DNA of 64,000 nt, taken from positions 248,001 to 312,000 of the forward strand of contig NZ_JAPNTZ010000007.1 of assembly GCF_026626335.1 (NCBI RefSeq). Direction: 5' to 3'. The position numbers were made by a program, and so were the translations under genes. The stretch is from Paractinoplanes pyxinae (GTDB lineage: Bacteria; Actinomycetota; Actinomycetes; Mycobacteriales; Micromonosporaceae). This document shows, piece after piece, positions 1-7,345 of the stretch (its first letter is position 1; each line of letters begins with the position of its first letter). The notes beneath the pieces were generated by a model. That model saw nothing but the letters and a program-made list of their open reading frames with translations. It ran no database searches and was not told the origin of the DNA.

Positions 1-202
1 CCTTGGCGTACTTCGCCTGGAACTTCGCGACCCGGCCCGCGGTGTCGAGGACGCGCTGCTTGCCGGTGTAGAACGGGTGGCAGGCGCTGCAGGTCTCGAC
101 GCGGATCTCGTCGCCCTTGGCGGTGCTGCGGGTCGTGAAAGTGCTGCCGCAGGAGCAGATGACCTCGGTGGTCGTGTACTCCGGGTGAATGCCGCTCTTC
201 AT
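1..202 (-). CDS. rpmE: 50S ribosomal protein L31 (C-terminus cut by window edge)
   Basis: Large-subunit ribosomal protein L31, zinc-binding type. Translation from the ATG at 202 begins MKSGIHPEYTTTEVIC and shows the Cys ligands of the C+ form: CSC at residues 16-18 and CSAC further on, then the family signature HPFYTGKQR. About 67 residues are visible; the rest lies before base 1. It follows rho in many actinobacteria, which fits the block seen here even though three genes now separate them. The family is clear; only its end is missing. Confidence 0.95.
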   Translation of the reverse strand, partial: MKSGIHPEYTTTEVICSCGSTFTTRSTAKGDEIRVETCSACHPFYTGKQRVLDTAGRVAKFQAKYAK

Positions 203-421
203 GTTTCTCGGTCCCTCTCGAAAAGTGGTCGCCGGGTCGCATCGAAGCGGGAACCGGAACCTTCTGGCCGATGTACCAGTCTGCCATGCCGCCGCGTCCA
301 GGCGAAATCGGCGTGACTTGCGGTGTCAACGCCCACCCCGAACCGGGCATTCCCGTCCGTTTTGCCCGAATCTCTGGCGGGCGGCGGCCCAGGTAATCTC
401 TTGCTCCGGGGGCGCGGAGAC

Positions 422-886
422 ATGACGAAACTTCTGATCACGCGGGGCCTGCCGGCGTCGGGCAAGACGACGTTCGCCCGCGCCCTCCAGCCGGACGTGG
501 TCCGGGTCAACCGCGACGACCTGCGCCGCATGCTGCACGGCCGGCGTCTCTACACCGACCGGGCCGAGCGCGAGGTCACCCTGGTTCAGCGGGCGTCGGT
601 CGAGGCGCTGTTACGCAAGGGCGTCAGTGTGATCGTCGACGACACCAATCTCGGGGCCGAGGTCGTACGCCGATGGGCCACCCTGGCCGCCCGGCATCAG
701 GCGACGTTCGAGGTGCACGACTTCACCGGCGTGCCGCTGGAGGAATGCATCCGCCGCGACGCCGGACGCGACCCGGCCGACCACGTCGGTGAGGCCGGCA
801 TCCGCCGCATGCATCAGCAGTACCTGGCCGGCCGTACTCTTCCGCTGCCACTCCCGTACGCCGAGACCGGAGAACCCGAGCGGTGA
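422..886 (+). CDS. P-loop polynucleotide-kinase-like ATPase
   Basis: A 154-residue P-loop protein of the AAA_33/Pnkp kinase class, which phosphorylates 5'-OH nucleic acid ends or related substrates. The Walker A loop GLPASGKTT is at residues 8-16. RVNRDDLR follows at about residue 25, VIVDDTN gives the Walker-B-like strand, and a lid helix with RRDAGRDPADHVGE lies near residue 105. An in-frame upstream ATG at 323 exists, but the ATG at 422 has GGAG just before it and puts the P-loop in the usual position, so I chose 422. Its GTGA overlap with the next gene, an RNA-ligase-like protein, implies coupled translation and suggests end-healing followed by sealing. The substrate is not known. Confidence 0.8.
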   Translation: MTKLLITRGLPASGKTTFARALQPDVVRVNRDDLRRMLHGRRLYTDRAEREVTLVQRASVEALLRKGVSVIVDDTNLGAEVVRRWATLAARHQATFEVHDFTGVPLEECIRRDAGRDPADHVGEAGIRRMHQQYLAGRTLPLPLPYAETGEPER

Positions 887-1485
887 CGCACCCGCGCACC
901 CACCACCTGCCCGGCTCGTCCGGCGCCGCCGGCGACCTGACGCAGCCCGATCTGTCCTGGCTGGACGGTGAGCTGGTGGTGACCGAGAAGCTTGACGGCG
1001 GCCTCCTCACCTTCACCCGGGACGCCATCCACGGCCGCTCACCCGGCGACGACGCGCGGCCCTGGGACCGCCCGGCCAAGGCGCTGTGGGCCATGACGTC
1101 GCACCGGATCCCGGACGACTGGCGGGTCTGCGGCGAGTCGATGTGGGCCCGCCGGGGCATCGCGTACTCCGACCTGCCCGGCGTCTTCATCGTCTTCGGC
1201 ATCTGGGACGAGACGGACACGCTGCTCGGCTGGGACGACACGGTCGACTGGGCGCGACGGCTGGAGCTGCCGGTGGTGCCGGTTCTCTATCGCGGCGGCA
1301 GCATCTCCGAGGCCCGGGCGGCCTGGGCCGGTTGCCGCACGCCGCGCAATTCCGAGGGGTACGTCGTCCGCGCGGCCGGCCGCATCCCGGCCGCCGAGTT
1401 CGCGGTGAAGGTGCTGGCCTGGGTGCACGCGGAGCACAAACGCGTTCCGGAACCGGACGACTTCGCCGTCAATGAGTTCGCCTGA
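883..1485 (+). CDS. minimal RNA-ligase-like nucleotidyltransferase
   Basis: A 200-residue protein with the covalent nucleotidyltransferase motifs of ATP-dependent RNA/DNA ligases. Motif I is TEKLDGG with the presumed adenylated Lys36. A motif III-like stretch is VFIVFGIWD near residue 105. Motif IV is SEGYVVR with Glu158, and motif V is FAVKVLAW with Lys176. There is room only for the nucleotidyltransferase domain, as in Rnl2-like minimal ligases, with no OB fold or extra domain. The GTG start overlaps the stop of the kinase-like gene in GTGA. The 3' end overlaps the convergent NOS gene by 17 bp. Sealing substrate (nicked RNA, tRNA breaks or other) is inference. Confidence 0.75.
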   Translation: MTHPRTHHLPGSSGAAGDLTQPDLSWLDGELVVTEKLDGGLLTFTRDAIHGRSPGDDARPWDRPAKALWAMTSHRIPDDWRVCGESMWARRGIAYSDLPGVFIVFGIWDETDTLLGWDDTVDWARRLELPVVPVLYRGGSISEARAAWAGCRTPRNSEGYVVRAAGRIPAAEFAVKVLAWVHAEHKRVPEPDDFAVNEFA

Positions 1486-2635
1486 CCGGACACCCGTCCC
1501 GAGCCAGCGCCGACGCCTCCTCGTCGAGGTAGAAGGCGGGCCGCAGGTCCATCTCGTCGTAGTAGCGGTGGAAGACCGGGGTGATCCCGCCCGACATCGG
1601 CGGCACGATCCACGTCCAGTCGGCGGGCACGCGCCGCCCGGCCTTCTCCTCGTTGCTCAGGTGCTTGAGAAAGCGCCGCGACTCGGTGTGGTGGTCGCTC
1701 ATCTTGATGCCGGCCTTCTCGAACGAGTGCAGCACGGCCACGTTGAGCTCGAGCAGGGCCCGGTCGCGCCACAGCGTCGACTCCCGGCTGGTGTCCAGGC
1801 CCAGCCGGGCCGCCACCACCGGCAGCATGTCGTAGCGGTCGGCGTCGGCCAGGTTGCGGGCGCCGATCTCGGTGCCCAGGTACCAGCCGTTGAACGGGGC
1901 CAGCGGGTAGTGCACGCCGCCGACGGTGAGCCGCATGTTCGAGATGGCCGGTACGGCATGCCAGCGCAGGCCGAGCTCGGCGAACCAGCCGTACTCGGGA
2001 TGCGTCAGCGGGACCTCGCGGATGGCCCGTTCGGGCAGCTCGTAAAGGCGTACGCCCTCATTCGGGGTTTCGATCGCGAGCGGCAGCACGTCGAACTGCT
2101 CGCCCTTGCCGCGCCACCCGTAGCCCCGCATGGCCGCGGTGAACTGCTCCTGCCGCGAGTCACCCACCGGGCAACCGTCGGCGCCGCGATAACCCGCGTA
2201 CCGGATGAGCTGTTCGTTCCAGACCCGGGCGTACGGCTGACCCGGTTGCGCCGGGGCGAAAACGCTGATGACCGGCCGGATCTGGCCCTCGCCGGCGGTC
2301 TGCAGATGGTTGACGAGCAGCGAGAAGATCTCGTCGGCGGTCCGCGCGCGGCGCCGGTCGAGCACGACGAGGCTGCGCCAGTAGAGACGGCCGATGCACC
2401 GGCTCGCGTTGCGCCAGGCCAGTTTCGCGCCGTAGGCGAGTTCCTCGGTGGTGTGCACGTAGGTTCCGGTGGCCGCGATCTGGGCCCGCACGATGGCCAG
2501 GCGGGGCTCGACCGGCCCCAGCCGCTGGTTCGCGGTGTAGCACTGCCGCAGAAAGTCCTCGGCCTCGCCCGGATCGGCCGGCGCGGACGGATCCCACGGT
2601 TCGGCCGGCTCGTCCCGGTAACCAGGCACTGTCAT
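1469..2635 (-). CDS. nos: nitric oxide synthase oxygenase
   Basis: Heme-thiolate NOS oxygenase that makes NO and citrulline from arginine using an external reductase. The protein has 388 residues, normal for bacterial NOS, which lack the reductase domain. It shows WRNASRCIGR, where Cys80 is the proximal heme ligand, then the substrate/pterin-pocket sequences FNGWYLGTEIGARN (Glu binds the arginine guanidinium), DHHTESRRFLKH and PPMSGGITPVFH. The ATG at 2635 has a strong GGGGGAGG ribosome site; an in-frame upstream ATG at 2707 has none and is not used. No flavodoxin or nitration P450 is adjacent. In some streptomycetes the family supplies NO for nitration of metabolites; its role here is open. 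Confidence 0.95.
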   Translation of the reverse strand: MTVPGYRDEPAEPWDPSAPADPGEAEDFLRQCYTANQRLGPVEPRLAIVRAQIAATGTYVHTTEELAYGAKLAWRNASRCIGRLYWRSLVVLDRRRARTADEIFSLLVNHLQTAGEGQIRPVISVFAPAQPGQPYARVWNEQLIRYAGYRGADGCPVGDSRQEQFTAAMRGYGWRGKGEQFDVLPLAIETPNEGVRLYELPERAIREVPLTHPEYGWFAELGLRWHAVPAISNMRLTVGGVHYPLAPFNGWYLGTEIGARNLADADRYDMLPVVAARLGLDTSRESTLWRDRALLELNVAVLHSFEKAGIKMSDHHTESRRFLKHLSNEEKAGRRVPADWTWIVPPMSGGITPVFHRYYDEMDLRPAFYLDEEASALARDGCPVRRTH

Positions 2636-2695
2636 CGGGCCTCCCCCAACCGTCTGTGTTTTACAGCCCGAGGAGATTCGCACGGCTTTGCCCGG

Positions 2696-2720
2696 TGTCG
2701 CACACACAGTTTGTGCGACA
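2696..2720. promoter_or_regulatory. inverted repeat upstream of nos, possible operator
   Basis: The arms TGTCGCACA and TGTGCGACA (9 bp, exact) flank a 7-base centre, about 60-85 bases upstream of the nos start. It directly abuts the rho terminator, so it could instead be an accessory stem of that terminator. No regulator in the window is an obvious partner. Confidence 0.4.
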
Positions 2721-2762
2721 AAAAGGGCGCGGCCCCTCGTTGCCGAGAGGCCGCGCCCTTTT
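2721..2762 (-). terminator. intrinsic terminator downstream of rho
   Basis: A perfect 14-bp stem (AAAAGGGCGCGGCC and its complement) lies a few bases after the rho stop codon. An inner CTCG/CGAG pairing extends it, and a T-run follows on the minus strand. It is nearly symmetric, with T-rich sequence on both sides. An intrinsic terminator after the gene for the termination factor is notable but plausible. Confidence 0.85.
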
Positions 2763-2769
2763 CTGGCTT

Positions 2770-4803
2770 TTACTCGCCGGGCGTGGACTTCGCGATCTGC
2801 ATCAGGAACTCCACGTTGGTCCGGGTCTGCTTGAGCCGGTCGAGCAGCAGGTCGAGCGCCGCACCGGAGTCGAGCGAGTGCAGCACCTTGCGCAGCTTGT
2901 GGATGATCGCCAGCTCTTCCTTGCCGAGCAGGATCTCTTCCTTGCGCGTGCCGGACGGGTCGATGTCGATGGCCGGGAAGACCCGCTTGTCGGCGATCTT
3001 GCGGTCGAGCTTGAGCTCGGCGTTACCCGTGCCCTTGAACTCCTCGAAGATCACCGTGTCCATCATCGAACCGGTCTCGACCAGCGCGGTCGCGAGAATG
3101 GTGAGCGAGCCACCGTTCTCGATGTTGCGCGCCGCGCCCAGGAACCGCTTCGGCGGGTAGAGCGCCGTCGAATCGATACCACCCGACATGATGCGGCCGG
3201 AGGCCGGCGCGGCCAGGTTGTACGACCGGCCGAGCCGGGTCACCGAGTCGAGCAGCACGACCACGTCGTGACCCAGCTCGACAAGGCGCTTGGCCCGCTC
3301 GATGGCCAGCTCGGCGACCGTGGTGTGGTCCTGCGGCGGCCGGTCGAACGTGGCCGCGACGACCTCGCCCTTGACCGAGCGCTGCATGTCGGTGACTTCT
3401 TCGGGCCGCTCGTCGACCAGCACGACCATCAGGTGGCACTCGGGGTTGTTGTGGGTGATCGCGTTGGCGATCGCCTGCAGCACCATCGTCTTACCGGCCT
3501 TGGGCGGCGAGACGATGAGCGCCCGCTGGCCCTTGCCGATCGGCATGACCAGGTCGATGACGCGGGTGGTCAGGATGTGCGGCTCGGTCTCGAGACGCAG
3601 CCTTTCCTGCGGGTAGAGCGGGGTGAGCTTGTAGAACTCCGGACGGCGCCGGGCCTCGTCGGGCTCCATCCCGTTGATGGTGTCCAGCCGCACCAGCGGG
3701 TTGTACTTGTCGCGCCGCTGGTCACCGCCGCCACCCTCGCGGGGCGTGGCCCGCACGGCGCCGGTGACCGCGTCACCGCGGCGCAGCCCGTGCTTCTTGA
3801 CCTGCGACATCGACACGTACACGTCGTTCGGGCCGGAGAGGTAACCGGTCGTGCGGACGAAGGCGTAGTTGTCGAGCACGTCGAGAATGCCGGCCACGGG
3901 GACGAGCACGTCGTCCTCGCTGACGTGCGGCTCGCGGCCGCCGTCGCGCTGACCGCCACCCTCGTTGCCGTCGCGGTCGCGACCCCGCCGGCGGTCACGG
4001 AACCGGCTGCGGCGGCTGCGGCGGCCACCCTCGCCGTCGTTGTCGTCGTCGTCATCGCGGTTGTCGTTGCGGCCCTGGTCGTTGCGACCCTGGTCGTTCC
4101 GGTTGTCGCCGCGCTGACGGTCGTTGCGGTCCCGGTCGTTGCGGTCGCGGTCGCCCCGCTGACGGTCGTTGCGGTCGCGGTCGTTGCGGTCGCGGTTGCG
4201 CTCGCCCCGGTCCGGCCGCTCGGTGCGCTCGGCACGCTCGGTCGTCTCGGCCTCGACGGCGGTGGCGGCCGAATCGCGCGGCTCGCGGTCCGCCCGCGGC
4301 TCGCGGTCACGGTCGCGACCCCGGCTGCGGCGGCTGCCACCCTCGGCGGGCGCGGCCGGAGCCTCGGCCGCCTCGGGCGGCGCGGTCGCGACCACGGTCG
4401 GCGTCGTCTCGATCGGCCCGGTGGGCGCGTCCGAGGGCGCGGCGGCCGGCGGCTCGACCTTGGCCGCCGCGGCCACGGGGGCCGTGGCGACGACGGGCGC
4501 GGGGGCCTCGGCCTCGGCGGACGCCGGAGCCTGCTTGGCGGCCTGGCTGCTGCGCGGACGCGGCGCGCTCTCGGCGGGGGCTCCGCCGCTCTGACGCTCG
4601 GTGATCGCGGTGATCAGTTCGCCCTTACGCATCCGGGCGGTGCCCGAGATGCCGAGGGACGCGGCGAGGCTTTGCAGCTCGGGCAGCAGCATCGCGGACA
4701 GCCCGGTGCCGCCTCGGCGGCGCTTCGTGGCGGTCGCGGTGGTGCCGGCGCCGGCGTCAGCGACGTCAGAAACACCCGACGTCACGTCGGTGGTGTCGCT
4801 CAA
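2770..4803 (-). CDS. rho: transcription termination factor Rho with long disordered insert
   Basis: Hexameric RNA-dependent ATPase that ends transcription. The 677-residue protein is much longer than E. coli Rho (419). It has an N-terminal Rho_N helical domain (about residues 33-70), an Ala/Pro-rich stretch, an Arg/Asp/Asn-rich low-complexity region (about residues 155-275, units such as RDRNDRDRNDRQRGD), the RNA-binding cold-shock-like domain (near residues 290-365), then the RecA-type motor. The motor has Walker A SPPKAGKT, the Walker B/arginine region VVVLLDSVTRLGR and the Q/R-loop LYPPKRFLGAARNIENGGSLT. It ends at the terminator 2721-2762. Such inserts are known in high-GC Gram-positive Rho proteins and raise RNA affinity. 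Confidence 0.97.
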   Translation of the reverse strand: MSDTTDVTSGVSDVADAGAGTTATATKRRRGGTGLSAMLLPELQSLAASLGISGTARMRKGELITAITERQSGGAPAESAPRPRSSQAAKQAPASAEAEAPAPVVATAPVAAAAKVEPPAAAPSDAPTGPIETTPTVVATAPPEAAEAPAAPAEGGSRRSRGRDRDREPRADREPRDSAATAVEAETTERAERTERPDRGERNRDRNDRDRNDRQRGDRDRNDRDRNDRQRGDNRNDQGRNDQGRNDNRDDDDDNDGEGGRRSRRSRFRDRRRGRDRDGNEGGGQRDGGREPHVSEDDVLVPVAGILDVLDNYAFVRTTGYLSGPNDVYVSMSQVKKHGLRRGDAVTGAVRATPREGGGGDQRRDKYNPLVRLDTINGMEPDEARRRPEFYKLTPLYPQERLRLETEPHILTTRVIDLVMPIGKGQRALIVSPPKAGKTMVLQAIANAITHNNPECHLMVVLVDERPEEVTDMQRSVKGEVVAATFDRPPQDHTTVAELAIERAKRLVELGHDVVVLLDSVTRLGRSYNLAAPASGRIMSGGIDSTALYPPKRFLGAARNIENGGSLTILATALVETGSMMDTVIFEEFKGTGNAELKLDRKIADKRVFPAIDIDPSGTRKEEILLGKEELAIIHKLRKVLHSLDSGAALDLLLDRLKQTRTNVEFLMQIAKSTPGE

Positions 4804-5132
4804 TGGATTCCTTCCGTCGGAAAAAGCCCGAGACGCCCGGTTCTGCAGCCTGATGGCCGGGTGTCGCGGTACCCGCCTCGCATGAGCAATGCGGGAGTTT
4901 TGTGCAGCACGGCAGCTCGACGGTGTCCCTGCTCGTCAAAGGTTTGACGAGTAGGTCTCGGCGAGTGCAGCGACCTTCTCGGTGCTGCTCGGCGTGTGCC
5001 TTTGAGGAGGTGAGACGGCCGAAAGGCCACAAAAGTCTCGGGGGTGCGCGCCGAACCGCAGAGATCGCTTAGCGGCTGTGTGCTTGGTCTTGAGCGTAGT
5101 CAACTCGTGCGACCTGCGGCAACAGGGCCCCG
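4804..5132 (-). other. rho leader and promoter region, no gene seen
   Basis: A 329-bp space between thrB and rho. No reading frame here looks coding. On the minus strand a TTGACT -35-like hexamer lies near 5095-5101 without a convincing -10 partner, and a GGCC-GAAA-GGCC hairpin sits near 5021-5032. The long leader would suit autoregulation of rho, which is known in other bacteria; that is inference. Confidence 0.45.
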
Positions 5133-6035
5133 CTAGGCGAGTTCCACCATACTCCCTTTGACAAGAGCACCGGCGCCATCCACGCCCAACGACTCGGCGC
5201 GCCATGATGTTCCCGGATGGAAATCGCCCGGGACCTCGGTCAACGCGAGCACCGAGGGGCCCGCCCCACTGACCACAGCCGCCACACCGACCGAGCGCAG
5301 CGACGCGACGAGCGACGCCGTGCCGGGCATGGCCTCGGCCCGATAGCCCTGGTGCAGGCGGTCCTCGGTAGCCGGGAAGAGCAGTGCCGGGTCGCCGGTC
5401 AGCGCGTGGGTCAGCAGCGCGGCCCGGCCCGCGTTGAACGACGCGTCGGCGTGCGGCACGTCGGCGGGCAGGGCGGCGCGGGCCGACGAGGTGTAGCCGC
5501 GTTCGGACGGGATGAAGACTGTCGGATGCACGCCGCCGGCGACCGGCAGCTTCACCGCGCGCGCCCCGGAACCCTCGGTCCAGGCGATGGTGAAGCCGCC
5601 GAGCAGGCAGGGGGCCACGTTGTCGGGGTGGCCCTCGAGCCGGGCCGCGATGCGCAGCGCGTCGTTGTCGTCCAGATCGTTACGCACCAGGCCGCGGGCC
5701 AGCTGCACGCCACCGACGATCGCGGCCGAGGACGAGCCGAGGCCGCGCGCCTGCGGGATGCGGTTGACGCATTCCACGGCCAGGCCGGGCGGGCGCTCGC
5801 CGAGCTCGTCGAAGGTGGCCAGCATCGCGCGCAGCACCAGGTGCGACTCGTCACCGGGCAGCTCGCCGGCGCCCTCGCCGGTCACGGTCACCGTGAAACG
5901 GCCCGGGGTGACCCGGGCCGTGAGGTCGTCGTGCAGCGTGAGCGCGAGGCCCAGCGCGTCGAAGCCGGGACCGAGGTTGGCGCTGGTGGCGGGGGTGCGC
6001 ACGGACACCGGCTCGGTGGCGAAGATCAGGGCCAT
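5133..6035 (-). CDS. thrB: homoserine kinase
   Basis: GHMP-family kinase that phosphorylates L-homoserine, the fourth step from aspartate to threonine. The 300 residues carry the N-terminal TPATSANLGPGFDALGLAL motif, the GHMP ATP-binding loop PQARGLGSSSAAIVGG at about residues 93-108, and the C-terminal glycine-rich VVSGAGPSVLAL. It ends 330 bp before rho. In most actinobacteria it directly follows thrC; here about 5 kb of transporter genes separates them. The MFS gene ends 26 bp upstream, so thrB may share its transcript. Confidence 0.96.
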   Translation of the reverse strand: MALIFATEPVSVRTPATSANLGPGFDALGLALTLHDDLTARVTPGRFTVTVTGEGAGELPGDESHLVLRAMLATFDELGERPPGLAVECVNRIPQARGLGSSSAAIVGGVQLARGLVRNDLDDNDALRIAARLEGHPDNVAPCLLGGFTIAWTEGSGARAVKLPVAGGVHPTVFIPSERGYTSSARAALPADVPHADASFNAGRAALLTHALTGDPALLFPATEDRLHQGYRAEAMPGTASLVASLRSVGVAAVVSGAGPSVLALTEVPGDFHPGTSWRAESLGVDGAGALVKGSMVELA

Positions 6036-6061
6036 CGCTTCATGTTAGGGCTTGATCACTT

Positions 6062-7282
6062 TCACGGAACTGTCGCACCCGTGGCCACCCGGCGGGTGGC
6101 GATCCGCCAGACGACCGCGTAGACCAGAGTGACCAGGCCGCAGCCGGCCAGGATCACCCGCTCGTCGACGATGTCGACCACTGCCGTCGCCCCCAGCTGA
6201 CTGATCGCGATGGCCAGCGTGGCCAGCATGAGGTCGGTCGAGAAGACGCGCCCGCGCAGCCGGTCGGGCACCTCGCCCTGCAGCGCGAAGTTCGACAGCA
6301 CCCAGTTGGCCCCGCCCGCCAGGTGAGCCACGAAAACCAGCAACAGCACCAGCGGGAACCAGGGAGTGACCGAGACGCCGAGATAACCGATGCCGTACAG
6401 CGCCATCGAAAGCGCCAATCCTGGGAAGAGCCACGAGCGGCGGCGGATCACCGGTCCCAGGACGAACGGCCCGGCCAGTGCGCCCGCCCCGCGTACGGCG
6501 AAAAGCAGGCCGGCCCCGAGCACGCCGGCGCCGTGCAGCCCGGCGATGAGCGGGAAGACGGTGAGCACGCCGTTGCCGAGCCCGGCCGCCATCTTGACGG
6601 TCACCAGGGCGCGGATGCGGGGATTCTCGCGCAGATAGCCGAACGACTCGCGCAACGCGTGCCGGGTGCGGGGCGCGGGAACGCTGTCGTCCCGGCCGGC
6701 CTGCATGGGGCGGCGGATGGTGGCGGTCAGCGCGGCCGCGAGCAGCAGCAGCGCGGCGGTCACCCCGAAACTGACGTACGGGCCGAAGGCCGCGCCGATC
6801 ACGCCGCCGAGCGACGCCCCGACGATCGTCATCGTGCCCCAGGCCGAGCCGGAGACAGTGTTGGCCGCGGCCAGGTCTTCCGGGTCGACGACGTTGGGCA
6901 GCGCGGCCGAGGCGGCCGGCGAGTAGAAGGCCTTGGCCACCGCCATCGCGCCGATCGCGACCAGGGCCAGCGGCGCCGTCGCGGCCGACCGGACCGTGAA
7001 CAACAGCAGAACAGCGGCGAACGCGGCGACGTTGGCGACAATGAGAATCTTGCGCCGGTCGAACCGGTCGGCCACCGTGCCGGTGTAGGGCAGCAGCAAG
7101 GCGTTGATGCCGGTGTCGGCCGCGAGCACCAGGCCGCCCCAGATGCCGCTGCCGGTGAGTTCCGGCAGCAGCACCAGCAGCGGAATCATGACAAACCAGT
7201 CGGCTCCGAAGACGACCAGCTCGGCCGCGAAGAGCCGCCGGAAGTCGCGGTTGCCGGTAACGACCGAGAACGCTGTGGCCAC
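6062..7282 (-). CDS. MFS transporter (MFS_3/EntS-like)
   Basis: A 406-residue major facilitator with about 12 predicted membrane segments, typical of drug or siderophore exporters of the EntS/TetA-like group. Visible signatures are DRFDRRKILI in the loop between helices 2 and 3 and repeated Gly/Ala-rich helices. The GTG start at 7282 has no clear ribosome site, so the start is less certain. It lies between the RND pump and thrB on the same strand. A stable hairpin (7306-7337) separates it from the RND gene, so its own promoter is likely. The substrate cannot be read from sequence. Confidence 0.85.
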   Translation of the reverse strand: MATAFSVVTGNRDFRRLFAAELVVFGADWFVMIPLLVLLPELTGSGIWGGLVLAADTGINALLLPYTGTVADRFDRRKILIVANVAAFAAVLLLFTVRSAATAPLALVAIGAMAVAKAFYSPAASAALPNVVDPEDLAAANTVSGSAWGTMTIVGASLGGVIGAAFGPYVSFGVTAALLLLAAALTATIRRPMQAGRDDSVPAPRTRHALRESFGYLRENPRIRALVTVKMAAGLGNGVLTVFPLIAGLHGAGVLGAGLLFAVRGAGALAGPFVLGPVIRRRSWLFPGLALSMALYGIGYLGVSVTPWFPLVLLLVFVAHLAGGANWVLSNFALQGEVPDRLRGRVFSTDLMLATLAIAISQLGATAVVDIVDERVILAGCGLVTLVYAVVWRIATRRVATGATVP

Positions 7283-7305
7283 GTACAGGGACGTTACTGC
7301 CCGGT

Positions 7306-7337
7306 CCCGGGCGACCGGTGGCGGCCGGTCGCCCGGG
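7306..7337 (-). terminator. strong hairpin after RND transporter gene
   Basis: A perfect 13-bp stem (CCCGGGCGACCGG and its complement) with a 6-base loop, 9 bases beyond the RND stop codon. No T-run follows, so it may be a non-canonical terminator or an mRNA 3'-end stabiliser. Confidence 0.6.
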
Positions 7338-7345
7338 GGCTCGGG

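Noticed and set aside
2656..4947. 763-codon plus-strand frame opposite rho
   Set aside because: Shadow of rho; the Val/Ala runs mirror the Asp/Asn/Arg repeats of the real gene.
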